64,000 nucleotides of DNA from NCBI GenBank assembly GCA_005768725.1, contig VAFM01000001.1:868001-932000 (forward strand), in the 5' to 3' direction. This stretch comes from Blastochloris viridis. Lineage in GTDB: Bacteria; Pseudomonadota; Alphaproteobacteria; UBA2136; UBA6156. The translations under genes were made by a program, and so were the position numbers. A model generated the notes under the pieces. That model made no database searches. It worked only from the letters and a program-made list of their open reading frames with translations, and was not told the origin of the DNA. Shown piece by piece: positions 31,101 to 41,453 of the stretch (within the stretch, counting starts at the first letter, position 1; each line of letters opens with the position of its first letter).

Positions 31101-34100
31101 ATGGCAACCAGCACGAAAAAGGCCGCAACCGGCCGCACCCCGAGCAAAAAGACCACCGAAACGACCGAGACTGATGACGCCCTGAGCCTGCGCACCCTGC
31201 GCCGCCTGCTGACCGGCCACGGCCTGGCCCGCACCCTGCCCGATGCCCGCGATGCCGTATGGCCCTGGCTGGCGCAAAAGGTTGCCAGCCGCAAGAGCGG
31301 TGAGCCGTTCCGTGTGGATGTGCTCAACCCCGCAGGCAGCCCGCACGGCTGGCTGCTGGTGGTGGTCGATGACCAGCCGTTTTTGACCGATACCGTGAGC
31401 ATGGCGGTACGTCGTCATAACCCCGACTTGGGCGGTGTGTGGCACCCGGTGCTGAGCGTGAGCCGCGAGCGCGGTAAGCTGGTATCTGCCGAAGCCGGCC
31501 GCGCCACCAGCCGCAAGGCATTGGAAGCGTGGATTCTGGTGCAGATCCGTGGTCTTGACCCCGAAGGCATTGATGCGATGGTGACCGATGTGCGCCAGAG
31601 CCTGAACCTGAGCCGAGCCGCCGTGCGCGATTTTGACGCCATGCGCGACAAGATGGATGTGCTGGCCGATGGCTTCGGCAAAGGCGAAGAACGCGAGTTT
31701 CTGCGCTGGGTAGCGCAGGGTCATATGATCCTGCTCGGTTACCGCCACTACGATTACCGCAGCACCAAGTCCGGTCTGGCCGTCAAAGCGACGCCGGACA
31801 GCGGCATGGGGATTCTGGCCGAAACCGAGAGTGCCGTACGCGAAGAAAAGCAGGTGAGTGAAGTGGGCAGCCTGCGCCTGTATGTGGATGGCGGCGAGAA
31901 TCTGGTTCTCAGTAAAACCCCGGAACTGAGCCGTGTGCACCGTGGCGTGAGCATGGACTACGTGGGTGTGATGGAACGCAACGCCAAGGGTGATGTGATC
32001 GGTGAACACCGTTTTGTTGGCCTGTACACCAGCGGTGCCTATACCAGTGCCGTGTCCACCATTCCGCTGCTGCGCAGCAAGCTGGCCAATGTCATCAAGT
32101 CCATCAACTGGCCCAAGGGCAGTTTTAACGCCCGTACCCTACAGGGTGTGCTGGATATGTGGCCGCGCGATGAACTGTTCCTCAGCGATACTGATACCCT
32201 TGAGCGTTTAGCCATTGCTACCGTGGATGTACACGAGCGTCCGGACGTGGCCGTACTGGTACGTACCAGCGCGCGCGAAACCGCCGCGACGGTGATTGTC
32301 TTCCTGCCGCTGGCCCGGATGCACACCCGCCAGCGTGAGCGTGTGGCGCAGCTGCTGGGTGAGAAATTCGGTCACCCGGTGCGTGAGTTTAAAGTGGAGC
32401 TGGGCAGTGGCGAGCTGGCGCGGATGGTGTTCCGTCTGCCGTGGTTTAATCAGTTCACGCCGGATGAAGCCGAGTTGACCCAGGCCGTACGTGCCTTGGT
32501 ACGCGGCTGGGACGACGACATGCAGGACGCCATGGTGGCCAAGCACGGCGCCCACGACGGTATTGTGAACTGGCGCACCTTTGGCCCGCTGGCCGATGTA
32601 ACCTACCGCAGCGCCACCCATGTGAATGTGGCCGTGGACGACGCCTGCTTTGTGGCAAGCACCCGCGACCAAGAGGTGCGTCTGGAAGAGCGTGACGGTT
32701 TGCGTCTGCGCTTGCTCAAGCGCGGTGGCCGCTGGACGCTGGCCGAGCTGATGCCGCTGGTGGACAGCTGTGGCTTGAAAGCGCTGAGCGAAGATACCTT
32801 CCAGCTGGGTGATGTGTGGGTACACGACGTGCAATGCGCCATGCCGGATATGCCGCTGACCGATGCCAACCGCGCCGCATTGATCGCGGTGGTGGATGCC
32901 TGCCTGCGCGATATTCTGGAAGAAGACAGCCTGAACCGTTTGGCACTGGGTGCCGCAATGGGCGTGCGTGAAATTTCGGTTTGGCGCGGGTGGGTGGCTT
33001 ACATGCAGCAGGTGGACCGTCGCCTTGACCCCCGCACCGTGCGCCAACTGGTACGTGCCCGCCCGGACCTAGCCCGCACCTTGTGGGAACTGTTTGCCGC
33101 CGAGCATGAACCGGGCGTGGCCGATGCCCGCCGCAAGCGTTTTGCCAAGCCGCTGGAAGCGACGATGGATCAGGCGATTCTGGACATGGCAACCGCCGAA
33201 GAAGAGCGTGTATGGCGCACGGCGTATGGCGTGGTAAAGGCTATCTTGCGGACCAACGTCTGGCAGCCGGGCCGCGAAGCCGCCAACAATGGTGTCGGCG
33301 AAGCGATCGCCTTCAAGCTGGACTGCGCCCATGTACCGGGCCTGCCCGAGCCGCGCCCGTGGCGTGAAATCGCCGTGTACCACCCGCAGGTGGAAGGCGT
33401 GCACCTGCGCGGCGGTCCGGTGGCCCGTGGGGGCTTACGTCACAGCAACCGCGCCAGCGACTACCGCACCGAAATTCTGGGCCTGATGACCGCGCAGATG
33501 CGCAAGAATACCATCATCGTGCCGGTGGGTGCCAAGGGTGGTTTCTTCGTGCGTCGCGGTGTGCCGGTAGACGCTTACAAGCTGTATATCCGTGCTCTGC
33601 TGAGCATTACCGATACCTACGATGCCAAGGGCAACGTCGTGGCACCGCGCGGTGTGGTGCGTCATGACAATGACGACCCGTATCTGGTTGTGGCGGCCGA
33701 CAAGGGCACTGCTAAGTTCTCGGACACCGCCAACGGGGAAGCGATGGCCGCCGCGTACTGGGATGGCATCAAGGATGGTTTCTGGCTGGGTGACGCCTTT
33801 GCCAGCGGCGGCAGCAAAGGCTACGACCACAAGGAAATGGGCATTACCGCACGCGGTGCATGGGTGAGTGTGATGCACCACCTGAATACTTTGGACCTGC
33901 TGCCGAAGGCCGAGCGCCCGGTGACGATTGTGGGTGTGGGTGACATGGGTGGTGACGTCTTCGGGAACGGCCTGCTGCGCGACAAGCACGTGCAATTGCT
34001 GGCGGCGTTCAACCACATGCACATCTTCCTTGATCCGAATCCGGATCCGCTCAAAAGCTTTGCCGAGCGTCAGCGACTGTTCGATGCAGGCCTCGGCTGG

Positions 34101-35780
34101 GATGGTTACGACACCAAGCTGATCTCGGCCGGTGGTGGTGTCTTCCCGCGTGCTGCCAAGCGCATTGATCTTTCTCCGGCCATGCAGGCGCGTCTGGGTG
34201 TCAAAGCCAGCCACATGGTGCCGGAAGACCTGATCAAGGCGATTCTGCGTGCCCAAGTGGATGTGCTGTGGAATGGCGGTATCGGGACCTACATCAAGGC
34301 CAGCGATGAATCGCATCTGGCCGCTGCCGACAAGGCCAACGACGATGTGCGCGTGGATGCCACCACCGTGCGCGCCAAGGTCATCGGTGAAGGTGGTAAC
34401 CTCGGTATCACGCCGCGTGGCCGTGTGGAACTGGCCCGTCATGGCGTGGCGCTGAACACCGACGCGCTGGACAACAGCGCCGGTGTAGATACCAGCGACC
34501 ACGAAGTGAACGTGAAGATCCTGCTGCAGACTGCGTTGCGCAACGGGTCTCTGGATGAGAACGGCCGCGTGAAGCTGCTGCGTTCTCTGACCGATGACAT
34601 CGCAGTGCTCGTGCTGCGCGACAACGCCCAGCAGAACCTGGCCGTAACGATGGACTGTGCCGAGAGCGAGACCTACCACACCGAACTGCACGGCTGGCAG
34701 GAAAAGCTGGTGCGCGATGACATCATCGACCCGATCGTGGACTGTCTGCCAACCCTGAAGGAACTGAAGAGCCGCCCCGACGGACGCTACACGCGCCCGG
34801 AAATGTGCGCATTGCTGGCCGGGACCAAGGCGTGGCTGCGTGCGGAAATTCTGCGTGACACAGAGCTTCTGACCAACCCGATGCTCAAGCCCTTACTGGC
34901 GTGGTACTTCCCACGTGGCTTACAGACAAAGTTCGGTCCGCTGATTGAAAAGCACCCGCTGGCGCATCATATTTTGGCAACCGTTCTGGCGAATCTGCTG
35001 GTCAACCGTCTCGGGATCCTTTCGATTCCGCGACTGATGGGCGACTTTGAAGCCAGCGCCCGTGACGCCGCCCGTGCGTTAGGTGTAGCGGCGATGGTGA
35101 GTGATCTGGCCGGCCTGTGGGCACGTCTGGAACACCTCGATACCACTCTGCCGCTGAAGACCACGCTCGCCGTCAGCCAGCGTCTGAAACTCGTGTGCGG
35201 CGTGCTGGCCGCGTGGGTGCTGCGTCACGGTCAACCGGTGGATGTGAACCTGTGGATCGGACGCCTGCAAAAGCCGGTGGCCGAGATTCTGGAGATTCTG
35301 CCGACCGCTCTGAAGGGCCGCCCCGAAATGGCACGCTGGGCAGACGAATGGCAGGCCATGGGTGTACCGAAGGATATGGCCGGGCGTCTGGCACAGCTGT
35401 CTCCGCTGGTGGTGGCACCGGATGTGGCGATGCTCAGCAGCGAACTGAAGAAGCCGCTGGGCGACGTCCTGCTGACGCACCTGCGTGTGGGTGAGGTGCT
35501 GAAAATGCCGGGGCTCATCCGCAAAGTGCGCACCATGCCGGTGCCGGATGCGTGGACGCGTCAGGCCGTGCAAACCATGGCGCAGGAAGTGTTCTCCCGC
35601 CAGACCGCGCTGAGCCGCCGCCTGCTGGGCAAGAACATCGCGCTGGATGCGTGGGTGAACGACCATGCCGACAAGCTGGAGCGCTACCACACGCTGGTGC
35701 GCGACATGATGAAGACGCGCGATATGAGCGTGGCGATGCTGAGCGTTGTGATCGGCCGCCTGCGCGAGCTGGAGTCGTAA
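31101..35780 (+). CDS. gdhB: NAD-specific glutamate dehydrogenase, large (180 kDa) type
   Basis: Oxidises glutamate to 2-oxoglutarate and ammonium with NAD. The 1,559-aa length and architecture identify the large bacterial class: an N-terminal ACT-like regulatory region (about 1-400), a helical middle, a catalytic core (about 780-1,130) and a C-terminal helical region. Core motifs: VHLRGGPVARGGLRHSNRAS, TAQMRKNTIIVPVGAKGGFF with the catalytic Lys environment, and VGVGDMGGDVFGNGLL in the NAD-binding domain. In Caulobacter the same enzyme (GdhZ) also affects FtsZ; whether it does here cannot be told. GCGGAGAGCCT precedes the ATG. It is monocistronic, between terminators. The symbol is by family convention. 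Confidence 0.95.
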   Translation: MATSTKKAATGRTPSKKTTETTETDDALSLRTLRRLLTGHGLARTLPDARDAVWPWLAQKVASRKSGEPFRVDVLNPAGSPHGWLLVVVDDQPFLTDTVSMAVRRHNPDLGGVWHPVLSVSRERGKLVSAEAGRATSRKALEAWILVQIRGLDPEGIDAMVTDVRQSLNLSRAAVRDFDAMRDKMDVLADGFGKGEEREFLRWVAQGHMILLGYRHYDYRSTKSGLAVKATPDSGMGILAETESAVREEKQVSEVGSLRLYVDGGENLVLSKTPELSRVHRGVSMDYVGVMERNAKGDVIGEHRFVGLYTSGAYTSAVSTIPLLRSKLANVIKSINWPKGSFNARTLQGVLDMWPRDELFLSDTDTLERLAIATVDVHERPDVAVLVRTSARETAATVIVFLPLARMHTRQRERVAQLLGEKFGHPVREFKVELGSGELARMVFRLPWFNQFTPDEAELTQAVRALVRGWDDDMQDAMVAKHGAHDGIVNWRTFGPLADVTYRSATHVNVAVDDACFVASTRDQEVRLEERDGLRLRLLKRGGRWTLAELMPLVDSCGLKALSEDTFQLGDVWVHDVQCAMPDMPLTDANRAALIAVVDACLRDILEEDSLNRLALGAAMGVREISVWRGWVAYMQQVDRRLDPRTVRQLVRARPDLARTLWELFAAEHEPGVADARRKRFAKPLEATMDQAILDMATAEEERVWRTAYGVVKAILRTNVWQPGREAANNGVGEAIAFKLDCAHVPGLPEPRPWREIAVYHPQVEGVHLRGGPVARGGLRHSNRASDYRTEILGLMTAQMRKNTIIVPVGAKGGFFVRRGVPVDAYKLYIRALLSITDTYDAKGNVVAPRGVVRHDNDDPYLVVAADKGTAKFSDTANGEAMAAAYWDGIKDGFWLGDAFASGGSKGYDHKEMGITARGAWVSVMHHLNTLDLLPKAERPVTIVGVGDMGGDVFGNGLLRDKHVQLLAAFNHMHIFLDPNPDPLKSFAERQRLFDAGLGWDGYDTKLISAGGGVFPRAAKRIDLSPAMQARLGVKASHMVPEDLIKAILRAQVDVLWNGGIGTYIKASDESHLAAADKANDDVRVDATTVRAKVIGEGGNLGITPRGRVELARHGVALNTDALDNSAGVDTSDHEVNVKILLQTALRNGSLDENGRVKLLRSLTDDIAVLVLRDNAQQNLAVTMDCAESETYHTELHGWQEKLVRDDIIDPIVDCLPTLKELKSRPDGRYTRPEMCALLAGTKAWLRAEILRDTELLTNPMLKPLLAWYFPRGLQTKFGPLIEKHPLAHHILATVLANLLVNRLGILSIPRLMGDFEASARDAARALGVAAMVSDLAGLWARLEHLDTTLPLKTTLAVSQRLKLVCGVLAAWVLRHGQPVDVNLWIGRLQKPVAEILEILPTALKGRPEMARWADEWQAMGVPKDMAGRLAQLSPLVVAPDVAMLSSELKKPLGDVLLTHLRVGEVLKMPGLIRKVRTMPVPDAWTRQAVQTMAQEVFSRQTALSRRLLGKNIALDAWVNDHADKLERYHTLVRDMMKTRDMSVAMLSVVIGRLRELES

Positions 35781-35798
35781 GGCTCCGGCACACACCTG

Positions 35799-35823
35799 AA
35801 AAAAGCGGCCAGGCCGCTTTTTT
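35799..35823. terminator. Bidirectional terminator after gdhB
   Basis: AAAAAAGCGGCC A GGCCGCTTTTTT is a compact stem with A- and T-runs between convergent genes. Confidence 0.85.
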
Positions 35824-35835
35824 CAGTACTATGGG

Positions 35836-36468
35836 TTACTTGGCCGCAGGGTGCACCCATTCCGGCGGCAAGGGCTTACCCGGATCCTTCAGCGGGCCCA
35901 CGGTAAAACCGGCGTTACGGCGTAATTCGATCAGGGCACGGCGCTGGTCGGGGCTTCCCAGATCTGTTTCCAGCGACGCGGCATAGGCGGCGCGTTCCTG
36001 CGCGACGATGCGGTTCCATTCCTCTACCGGCATTTCCTGCGGGCGCAGGTTGTCGTGGCTCAATGTCGCTTCGTACGCAATGGCCTGACGGGCGAGCTGA
36101 TAGACGGCTTCCGGATCGGTCGCGATCCATTCGTTTACCTGAGCACCTACCATCTGGTTGAGGCCGTTACGGGAGGCGGTCAGTACGGCGCCGCGCTCGG
36201 TACCGGCATACGCCTGGATGTAGGGCAACGTACGCACCTGGAAGACATAGAAACAGAACGCGGCACGCAGACGGTCGCCCTGCGCGAACAGCTGATTGGC
36301 GACCAGACCCCACGACATGGGGTCTACCTGCTGCGGGCTGGCGAGCAGGCCGATCATGATCGGATCGGCCTCGGCCGGCGGCGTTGCCGGTTTGGCTTGC
36401 AGGTACCAGACCCCTGCCCCGGCGACACAGAGGGCCACCACACCGAGCCCAAGAGCGAGTTTCTTCAT
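35836..36468 (-). CDS. Membrane-anchored or exported protein of unknown function, 210 aa
   Basis: I do not recognise this protein. It starts MKKLALGLGVVALCVAGAGV, an uncleaved anchor or signal sequence with no lipobox and no clear AxA site. The rest is predicted periplasmic: aromatic and acidic helical segments (WGLVANQLFAQGDRLRAAFC, FYVFQVRTLPYIQAYAG, EEWNRIVAQERAAYAASLE) and a proline-rich end (DPGKPLPPEWVHPAAK). It follows the flippase-like gene by 15 bases on the same strand and trpS before it, so it is the last gene of that unit and ends at the gdhB terminator. Confidence 0.7.
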   Translation of the reverse strand: MKKLALGLGVVALCVAGAGVWYLQAKPATPPAEADPIMIGLLASPQQVDPMSWGLVANQLFAQGDRLRAAFCFYVFQVRTLPYIQAYAGTERGAVLTASRNGLNQMVGAQVNEWIATDPEAVYQLARQAIAYEATLSHDNLRPQEMPVEEWNRIVAQERAAYAASLETDLGSPDQRRALIELRRNAGFTVGPLKDPGKPLPPEWVHPAAK

Positions 36469-36483
36469 GAACGTGACTCCTTG

Positions 36484-37479
36484 TTATTTTGTCGTTTTCT
36501 TGGTCTTGGGAATACCGCGCAACGCGATAGGCAACAGCCCCAGACCGATGAGGACAGTCGACCACAGTACGATGAGACGTACAAGGGCCGTTGCCAGAAC
36601 CGCCTGTGCAAACGGCACGCCAAACATGGTGAAGAGGCCCGCCATGGTGACCTCGGCACCGCCGACGCCGGCGGGCATCATGGTGATGAAACCGCCCATG
36701 GTGGCGAGGGAAATGATGAGCGAGCCTTCGGTGGCGCCAAAGTGCGTATGGCCAAAACCCTGCATGAGGAAGGCGATACCGATACCAATGGTAGCCCAGC
36801 CGACAAAACTGAGCGCCCAGGTGCTGAACAGTAGCTTGATACCCAACACCTGCGAGGTGGTGCGCACAAGCGTGAGCAGGCGGGCAAAGGTGCGCGGCTT
36901 GCGGTGACCCGACATGGCGTAACCCATCTTTACAAACCCCTCCATGTAGCGCGGCGCCAGCAGCACGCCGGAGAGACCAAGTGCCAGGCCGATACCCAGC
37001 ACCCAGCCGATGGTGTTGAGGCGCGGGTCGTCAATCAGCAGCAGCGAGAAGGCTGCGAGCGAGGCCATGGCCAAGGCATCGGTGATGAAATCCATGATGA
37101 GCAATGGCGTGGTACGGCTGTACGGCAGGCCATGATACTGCTTGAGCAGCCACAGGCGAATGGCGACACCCACCTTGCCCGGCGTGGGAAGCAGGCCGTA
37201 CCCAACGGTGTAGTAATACATGAGGCGCCAGAACGGGACATTGAGTCCAAGCGCGCGCGCCGCAATATCGTAACGGTAGAAGCGCACTGTGCTTTCGAAC
37301 AACGTGAGACCCAGCAGCCATGCAATGGCAGACGGGGAAATGGAACTGATGCTGGTACCCAGCGACTCGCGTCCGGCCATAAGCGTGACCACGAGTGTGA
37401 CGGCAACGGTGAGGCCGATCAGGCCAATGACGTAACGCTCGGCTTTTTTGACCAATGCAGGAGAAAAGGCGATTTTCAT
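36484..37479 (-). CDS. Flippase-like integral membrane protein (UPF0104/LPG synthase TM family)
   Basis: The 331-aa protein is almost wholly hydrophobic, with about eight membrane helices. It carries family features of the lysylphosphatidylglycerol synthase transmembrane domain: FWRLMYYYTVGYGLLPTPGK after helix 2, VGVAIRLWLLKQYHGLPYS, and MPAGVGGAEVTMAGLFTMFG near the C-terminus. No synthase (transferase) domain is attached, so lipid movement rather than aminoacylation is the more likely role. The substrate is not known. It lies between trpS and the 210-aa exported gene. Confidence 0.85.
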   Translation of the reverse strand: MKIAFSPALVKKAERYVIGLIGLTVAVTLVVTLMAGRESLGTSISSISPSAIAWLLGLTLFESTVRFYRYDIAARALGLNVPFWRLMYYYTVGYGLLPTPGKVGVAIRLWLLKQYHGLPYSRTTPLLIMDFITDALAMASLAAFSLLLIDDPRLNTIGWVLGIGLALGLSGVLLAPRYMEGFVKMGYAMSGHRKPRTFARLLTLVRTTSQVLGIKLLFSTWALSFVGWATIGIGIAFLMQGFGHTHFGATEGSLIISLATMGGFITMMPAGVGGAEVTMAGLFTMFGVPFAQAVLATALVRLIVLWSTVLIGLGLLPIALRGIPKTKKTTK

Positions 37480-37498
37480 GTCGCCACCCTAGGCCGGT

Positions 37499-38506
37499 TT
37501 AGAGCAGAACGTAACCCATCTTTTCTTTAACTTTGCGCACGGTTTGGGCGGCCACCTCGCGGGCGTCGTCGGCCCCCTTGACCAGAATGCGGTGCAGCTC
37601 GGCCTTGTCGGCCATCAGGCGGTTGAATTCAGCCTGCAGCGGCTCCAGCGCAAAGACCACAGCTTCGGCCACAGCCCCTTTAAGAGCGCCGTACTGCTGG
37701 CCATCGAATTCACGGGCGACATCCTGCGGACTGCGGTTGGTGAGCCCCCCCATGATCTCCAGCAGGTTGGCGACACCGGGCTGGTTTTCAGGATCGTATT
37801 TCACCACGCCCAGACTGTCGGTCTGTGCGCGCTTGATCTTCTTGGCGGCTTCGGCGGGCGATTCGTTCAGCAGAATTGTGCCCGGGCCGGGTTGCGATTT
37901 GCTCATTTTGCGGGTCGGTTCCTGCAGGTCCTTCACACGCGCGCCGGATTTGGGGATGACGCCCTTGGGCATCACGAAGGTGTCGCCGTAGATGTTGTTG
38001 AAGCGGGTGGCGACATTACGGCACAACTCGATGTGCTGGATCTGGTCGTCGCCCACCGGCACTTCCTGCGTGTTGTAGAGCAGAATATCGGCTGCCATCA
38101 GTGTGGGGTAGGTGAACAGACCTGCGTTGATATTGTCCTTATGGCGCTGGGCTTTATCCTTGTACTGCGTCATGCGCTCCAGTTCGCCCATCTGGGTGAA
38201 GCTGTTCAGAATCCAGCCGAGCTCGGCATGTTCCTGCACGTGGCTCTGGATGAAGAGCGTGCACTCGTGCGGATTGAGGCCGGAGGCCAGATACCAGGCG
38301 GCAACGCCATAGCTGTTCTCAAAGAGGTCCTTCGGCTCCTGGCGCACGGTGATGGCGTGGTGGTCTACCACACAGAAATACGCCTTGTGCGTTTGCGGAT
38401 AGGCGGTGAACGGCTTGAACGCACCGATGTAGTTACCGATGCTGGGAATGCCGGAGGACTGGATGCCGGAGAAACTGATCGGCTTTGGGGAGATGGGAGT
38501 GCTCAT
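37499..38506 (-). CDS. trpS: Tryptophanyl-tRNA synthetase
   Basis: Class I synthetase charging tRNA-Trp. The 335-aa sequence shows the N-terminal ATP-binding region FSGIQSSGIPSIGNYIGAFK (the HIGH-type motif reads SIGN), FIQSHVQEHAELGWILNSF, VGDDQIQHIELCRNVATRFN and the KMSKS loop RKMSKSQPGPGTILL. No Shine-Dalgarno; a TTGGCA-17-TATACA promoter ends 6 bases before the ATG, so the message is probably leaderless. It is the first gene of trpS-flippase-like-exported. Confidence 0.97.
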   Translation of the reverse strand: MSTPISPKPISFSGIQSSGIPSIGNYIGAFKPFTAYPQTHKAYFCVVDHHAITVRQEPKDLFENSYGVAAWYLASGLNPHECTLFIQSHVQEHAELGWILNSFTQMGELERMTQYKDKAQRHKDNINAGLFTYPTLMAADILLYNTQEVPVGDDQIQHIELCRNVATRFNNIYGDTFVMPKGVIPKSGARVKDLQEPTRKMSKSQPGPGTILLNESPAEAAKKIKRAQTDSLGVVKYDPENQPGVANLLEIMGGLTNRSPQDVAREFDGQQYGALKGAVAEAVVFALEPLQAEFNRLMADKAELHRILVKGADDAREVAAQTVRKVKEKMGYVLL

Positions 38507-38512
38507 GCGTTC

Positions 38513-38541
38513 TGTATATCGCGAATTGATGTCTCTGCCAA
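38513..38541 (-). promoter_or_regulatory. Leaderless-type promoter of trpS
   Basis: On the minus strand TTGGCA (38536-38541), 17 bases, TATACA (38513-38518), then 6 bases to the trpS ATG. It is the clearest example of the arrangement in the window. Confidence 0.75.
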
Positions 38542-38560
38542 AGGCCTTATGCCAAAGTTC

Positions 38561-38589
38561 TTGTGGAAAGACGGGGTTTGGCTTATAAG
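38561..38589 (+). promoter_or_regulatory. pnp promoter
   Basis: TTGTGG (38561-38566), 17 bases, TATAAG (38584-38589). It gives a 5' leader of about 150 bases before the pnp GTG; the leader has no obvious large hairpin. Confidence 0.6.
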
Positions 38590-38745
38590 GGAGACGTTAA
38601 AAGCAGTATGTAAACCAACAAAGCGGCAGGACGGACTTAAAGCGGTAAGCGGACACAAAGCGGGGGCGGAGATGCCCAAACGATAGCGGAAACCACATAC
38701 TTCTCTCAGCACGGCAGGCCTCTTTAATTCAGAAGGAGTGACCGA

Positions 38746-41061
38746 GTGTTCACAATCTACAAAAAAAGCATCGAATGGGGCGGCAAGCAGCTGACCATCG
38801 AAACCGGCAAAATGGCCCGTCAGGCCGATGGCGCGGTTGTTGTTACTTACGGTGAGACCGTTGTTCTCGGTACCGTAGTGTTCGCCAAAGAACCCAAGGC
38901 CGGTGTCGATTTCTTCCCCCTCACCTGCAACTACCAGGAAAAGTTTTATGCCGGTGGCCGTATCCCCGGTGGTTTTAAAAAGCGTGAAGGCCAACCCGGC
39001 GAGCGCGAAACCCTCGTTTCCCGCCTGATCGACCGTCCGATCCGCCCGTTGTTCGCCAAGGGCTTCAAGAACGACACCCAGGTTGTGACGCAGGTTCTGC
39101 AATACGACCGCGAGAACGAAGCCGACATTCCGGCGATGATCGCGGCTTCCGCTGCGCTCGCCATCTCCGGTGCGCCGTTCCTCGGCCCGATCGGTGCCGC
39201 CCGCGTCGGTTTCATCGACGGCACTCTGGTGCTTAACCCGACCGTTTCCGAGCAAGCCAACAGCGACCTCGACCTCGTTGTCGCTGGTACCACCGAAGGC
39301 GTGCTGATGGTGGAATCCGAAGCCAAGGAACTGCCGGAAGACGTGATGCTGGAAGCCGTGATGTTTGGTCACGAGCGTTTCCAGAAGGTCATCAAGGCCA
39401 TTAGTGAACTGGCCGAAGCCGCTGCCAAGCCGACCTTTGTGATGCCGGAAGCCGAAGACACCAGTGCGCTGGAAGCCAAGCTGGAAAAGGCCTTCGGTGA
39501 CGACATCGTGGCTGCTTACAAGATTAGCGACAAGCAGAGCCGCGTGAAGGCCCTTGATGCCGTGAAGAAGGCCGCCGTGCTGGCCGAAGCCGGTGAAGAA
39601 GGCACCGACAGCTTTGACGCTGCCAAGGCCGACAAGGTCGCCAAGCTGGTGAAGAACATGCAAGCCGACGTTCTGCGCCGCGATGTTCTGAAGAAGGAAA
39701 TCCGCATTGACGGCCGCAAGCCGACTGACGTGCGTCCCATCGTGTGCGAAGTGGACGTTCTGCCCCGCACCCACGGTTCCGCCCTGTTCACCCGTGGTGA
39801 AACCCAGGCTCTCGTGGTCGTTACCCTCGGTACCGGTCAGGATGAGCAGATCATCGACGTGATGGAAGGCGAAAGCCGCGAGCGCTTCCTGCTGCACTAC
39901 AACTTCCCGCCGTTTTCGGTGGGCGAAACCGGCCGCATGGGCGCCCCGGGCCGTCGCGAGATCGGTCACGGCAAGCTCGGCTGGCGTTCCATCAACCCGC
40001 TGCTGCCGACCGCTCAGGAATTCCCGTACACTCTGCGTATCGTGTCTGAGATTCTGGAATCCAACGGTTCGTCCTCCATGGCCACCGTGTGCGGTACCTC
40101 CATGGCGCTAATGGCCGCCGGCTGCCCGCTGCCGCGCCCGATCGCCGGTATCGCGATGGGTCTGGTCAAGGAAGGCAAAGACTACGTCGTTCTGTCCGAC
40201 ATCATGGGTGACGAAGACCACCTCGGCGACATGGACTTCAAGGTTGCCGGTTCGGAAGAAGGTATCACCGCGCTGCAGATGGACATCAAGATCACGTCCA
40301 TCACCCGCGAGATCATGGAGCAGGCTCTTGAGCAAGCCCGTGGCGGCCGCCTGCACATCCTCGGCAAAATGGCCAAGGCTATCACCGAAGCCCGCACCGA
40401 CATCTCCGACTACGCGCCGGCGATGGAAACCATCCAGATCGAGAAGGACAACATCCGTGTTCTGATCGGTAAGGGCGGCGAGACCATCCGCGGCCTGTGC
40501 GAACAGTACAACTGCACCATCGACATCGATGATGACGGCAAGGTGGTTGTGGCATCTGTTTCCCGCGACAACATGAAAGCCTGCATCGCGCACATCGACA
40601 ACATGTTCGCCAAGCCCGAGCTGGGCGCGACCTATGCCGGTACCGTGCTGAACACCACCGATTTCGGTGCGTTCGTCAGCTTCATGGGCGGCAAGGAAGG
40701 TCTGGTGCACGTGAGTGAAGTTGTGCCGGTTCGTCTGGGTCACATCACCGACGTACTGGAAAGCGGCATGGGCGTCACCGTCAAGGTCATCGATCTGGAT
40801 GACCGCGGCAAAATCCGCCTGACCGTCAAGGACATCCCGCAGGAAGGCATCGTGGCCGAGCGTATTGCAGCTGTCGTGGAAGCCGGCGGCACCCAGAAGC
40901 GTGAACGCACCGAAGGGGAAGACGACAACCGTGGTAACCGCCGTGAAGGTGGCCGCGACCGTGATCGCGGTGGCCGTGGTGGTGATCGCGGTGGCAACCG
41001 TGGTGGCGACCGCAATGGCGGTGGTGACCGTGGCGAACGTCGTCCGCGCCGTCAGGACTAA
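38746..41061 (+). CDS. pnp: Polyribonucleotide nucleotidyltransferase (PNPase) with RGG-rich tail
   Basis: 3'-5' phosphorolytic exoribonuclease of the RNA degradosome. The GTG start at 38746 follows AGAAGGAGTGACCGA. The 771-aa protein has two RNase PH domains (the catalytic second one with [20 protein letters not shown] and [19 protein letters not shown]), a KH domain ([20 protein letters not shown]), an S1 domain (about residues 625-695) and a C-terminal tail of about 60 residues made of Arg, Gly and Asp repeats ([20 protein letters not shown]). Most PNPases end near residue 700-715. Here it is not linked to rpsO, its usual neighbour. Confidence 0.97.
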   Translation: MFTIYKKSIEWGGKQLTIETGKMARQADGAVVVTYGETVVLGTVVFAKEPKAGVDFFPLTCNYQEKFYAGGRIPGGFKKREGQPGERETLVSRLIDRPIRPLFAKGFKNDTQVVTQVLQYDRENEADIPAMIAASAALAISGAPFLGPIGAARVGFIDGTLVLNPTVSEQANSDLDLVVAGTTEGVLMVESEAKELPEDVMLEAVMFGHERFQKVIKAISELAEAAAKPTFVMPEAEDTSALEAKLEKAFGDDIVAAYKISDKQSRVKALDAVKKAAVLAEAGEEGTDSFDAAKADKVAKLVKNMQADVLRRDVLKKEIRIDGRKPTDVRPIVCEVDVLPRTHGSALFTRGETQALVVVTLGTGQDEQIIDVMEGESRERFLLHYNFPPFSVGETGRMGAPGRREIGHGKLGWRSINPLLPTAQEFPYTLRIVSEILESNGSSSMATVCGTSMALMAAGCPLPRPIAGIAMGLVKEGKDYVVLSDIMGDEDHLGDMDFKVAGSEEGITALQMDIKITSITREIMEQALEQARGGRLHILGKMAKAITEARTDISDYAPAMETIQIEKDNIRVLIGKGGETIRGLCEQYNCTIDIDDDGKVVVASVSRDNMKACIAHIDNMFAKPELGATYAGTVLNTTDFGAFVSFMGGKEGLVHVSEVVPVRLGHITDVLESGMGVTVKVIDLDDRGKIRLTVKDIPQEGIVAERIAAVVEAGGTQKRERTEGEDDNRGNRREGGRDRDRGGRGGDRGGNRGGDRNGGGDRGERRPRRQD

Positions 41062-41071
41062 TCCTCCTGCC

Positions 41072-41109
41072 TAACGAAAAACCCGCCATGATGGCGGGTT
41101 TTTCGTTAG
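41072..41109. terminator. Bidirectional terminator after pnp
   Basis: TAACGAAAAACCCGCC ATGAT GGCGGGTTTTTCGTTA is an extended perfect inverted repeat between pnp and a convergent small gene. Confidence 0.92.
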
Positions 41110-41114
41110 TCGTT

Positions 41115-41336
41115 TCAGGCTTCGATGCTCTTTACGAGCCATTTGCTTGAGAGGCTGAAGCCGTAGGTCTGGGTCGCCAACGCTGTCACGAACAGAAGTT
41201 TCGAAAAGCCGCTCCAGTCGATATCACGGAAGCTTCCCCAGAGCAGAATATCCGTTGCCAGGCAGATCGCAGCGGTCAGCATCAGCACGGATACCGGAAT
41301 AGGCGCCGCTCTATAGGTTTTCAGGAAAGTGTTCAC
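41115..41336 (-). CDS. Small two-span membrane protein, 73 aa
   Basis: A GTG-started frame gives MNTFLKTYRAAPIPVSVLML..., with two hydrophobic segments (residues 13-33 and about 43-60) joined by a short loop (GSFRDIDWSGF) and a basic end (SKWLVKSIEA). The Shine-Dalgarno is weak, so the start is uncertain. It ends at the pnp terminator. I do not recognise it; the membrane pattern and its fit to the terminator are the support. Confidence 0.5.
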   Translation of the reverse strand: MNTFLKTYRAAPIPVSVLMLTAAICLATDILLWGSFRDIDWSGFSKLLFVTALATQTYGFSLSSKWLVKSIEA

Positions 41337-41453
41337 AGGAAGAGTCCTCGCACAAAAGGTCGGGCCGGAATGGCCTTTTCATGAAGGATATATAGGGCTT
41401 ATTTACCGGTTTTCAAGGTGTAGCCGGTGGCGAAGTCAGGACTTATCCTGCAC

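Noticed and set aside
33435..34691. 418-codon open frame on the minus strand
   Set aside because: Antisense shadow of the glutamate dehydrogenase catalytic core; no coding signature of its own.
38503..39969. 488-codon open frame on the minus strand
   Set aside because: Antisense shadow of pnp reaching into the pnp/trpS spacer; its start region is the trpS-pnp promoter area.
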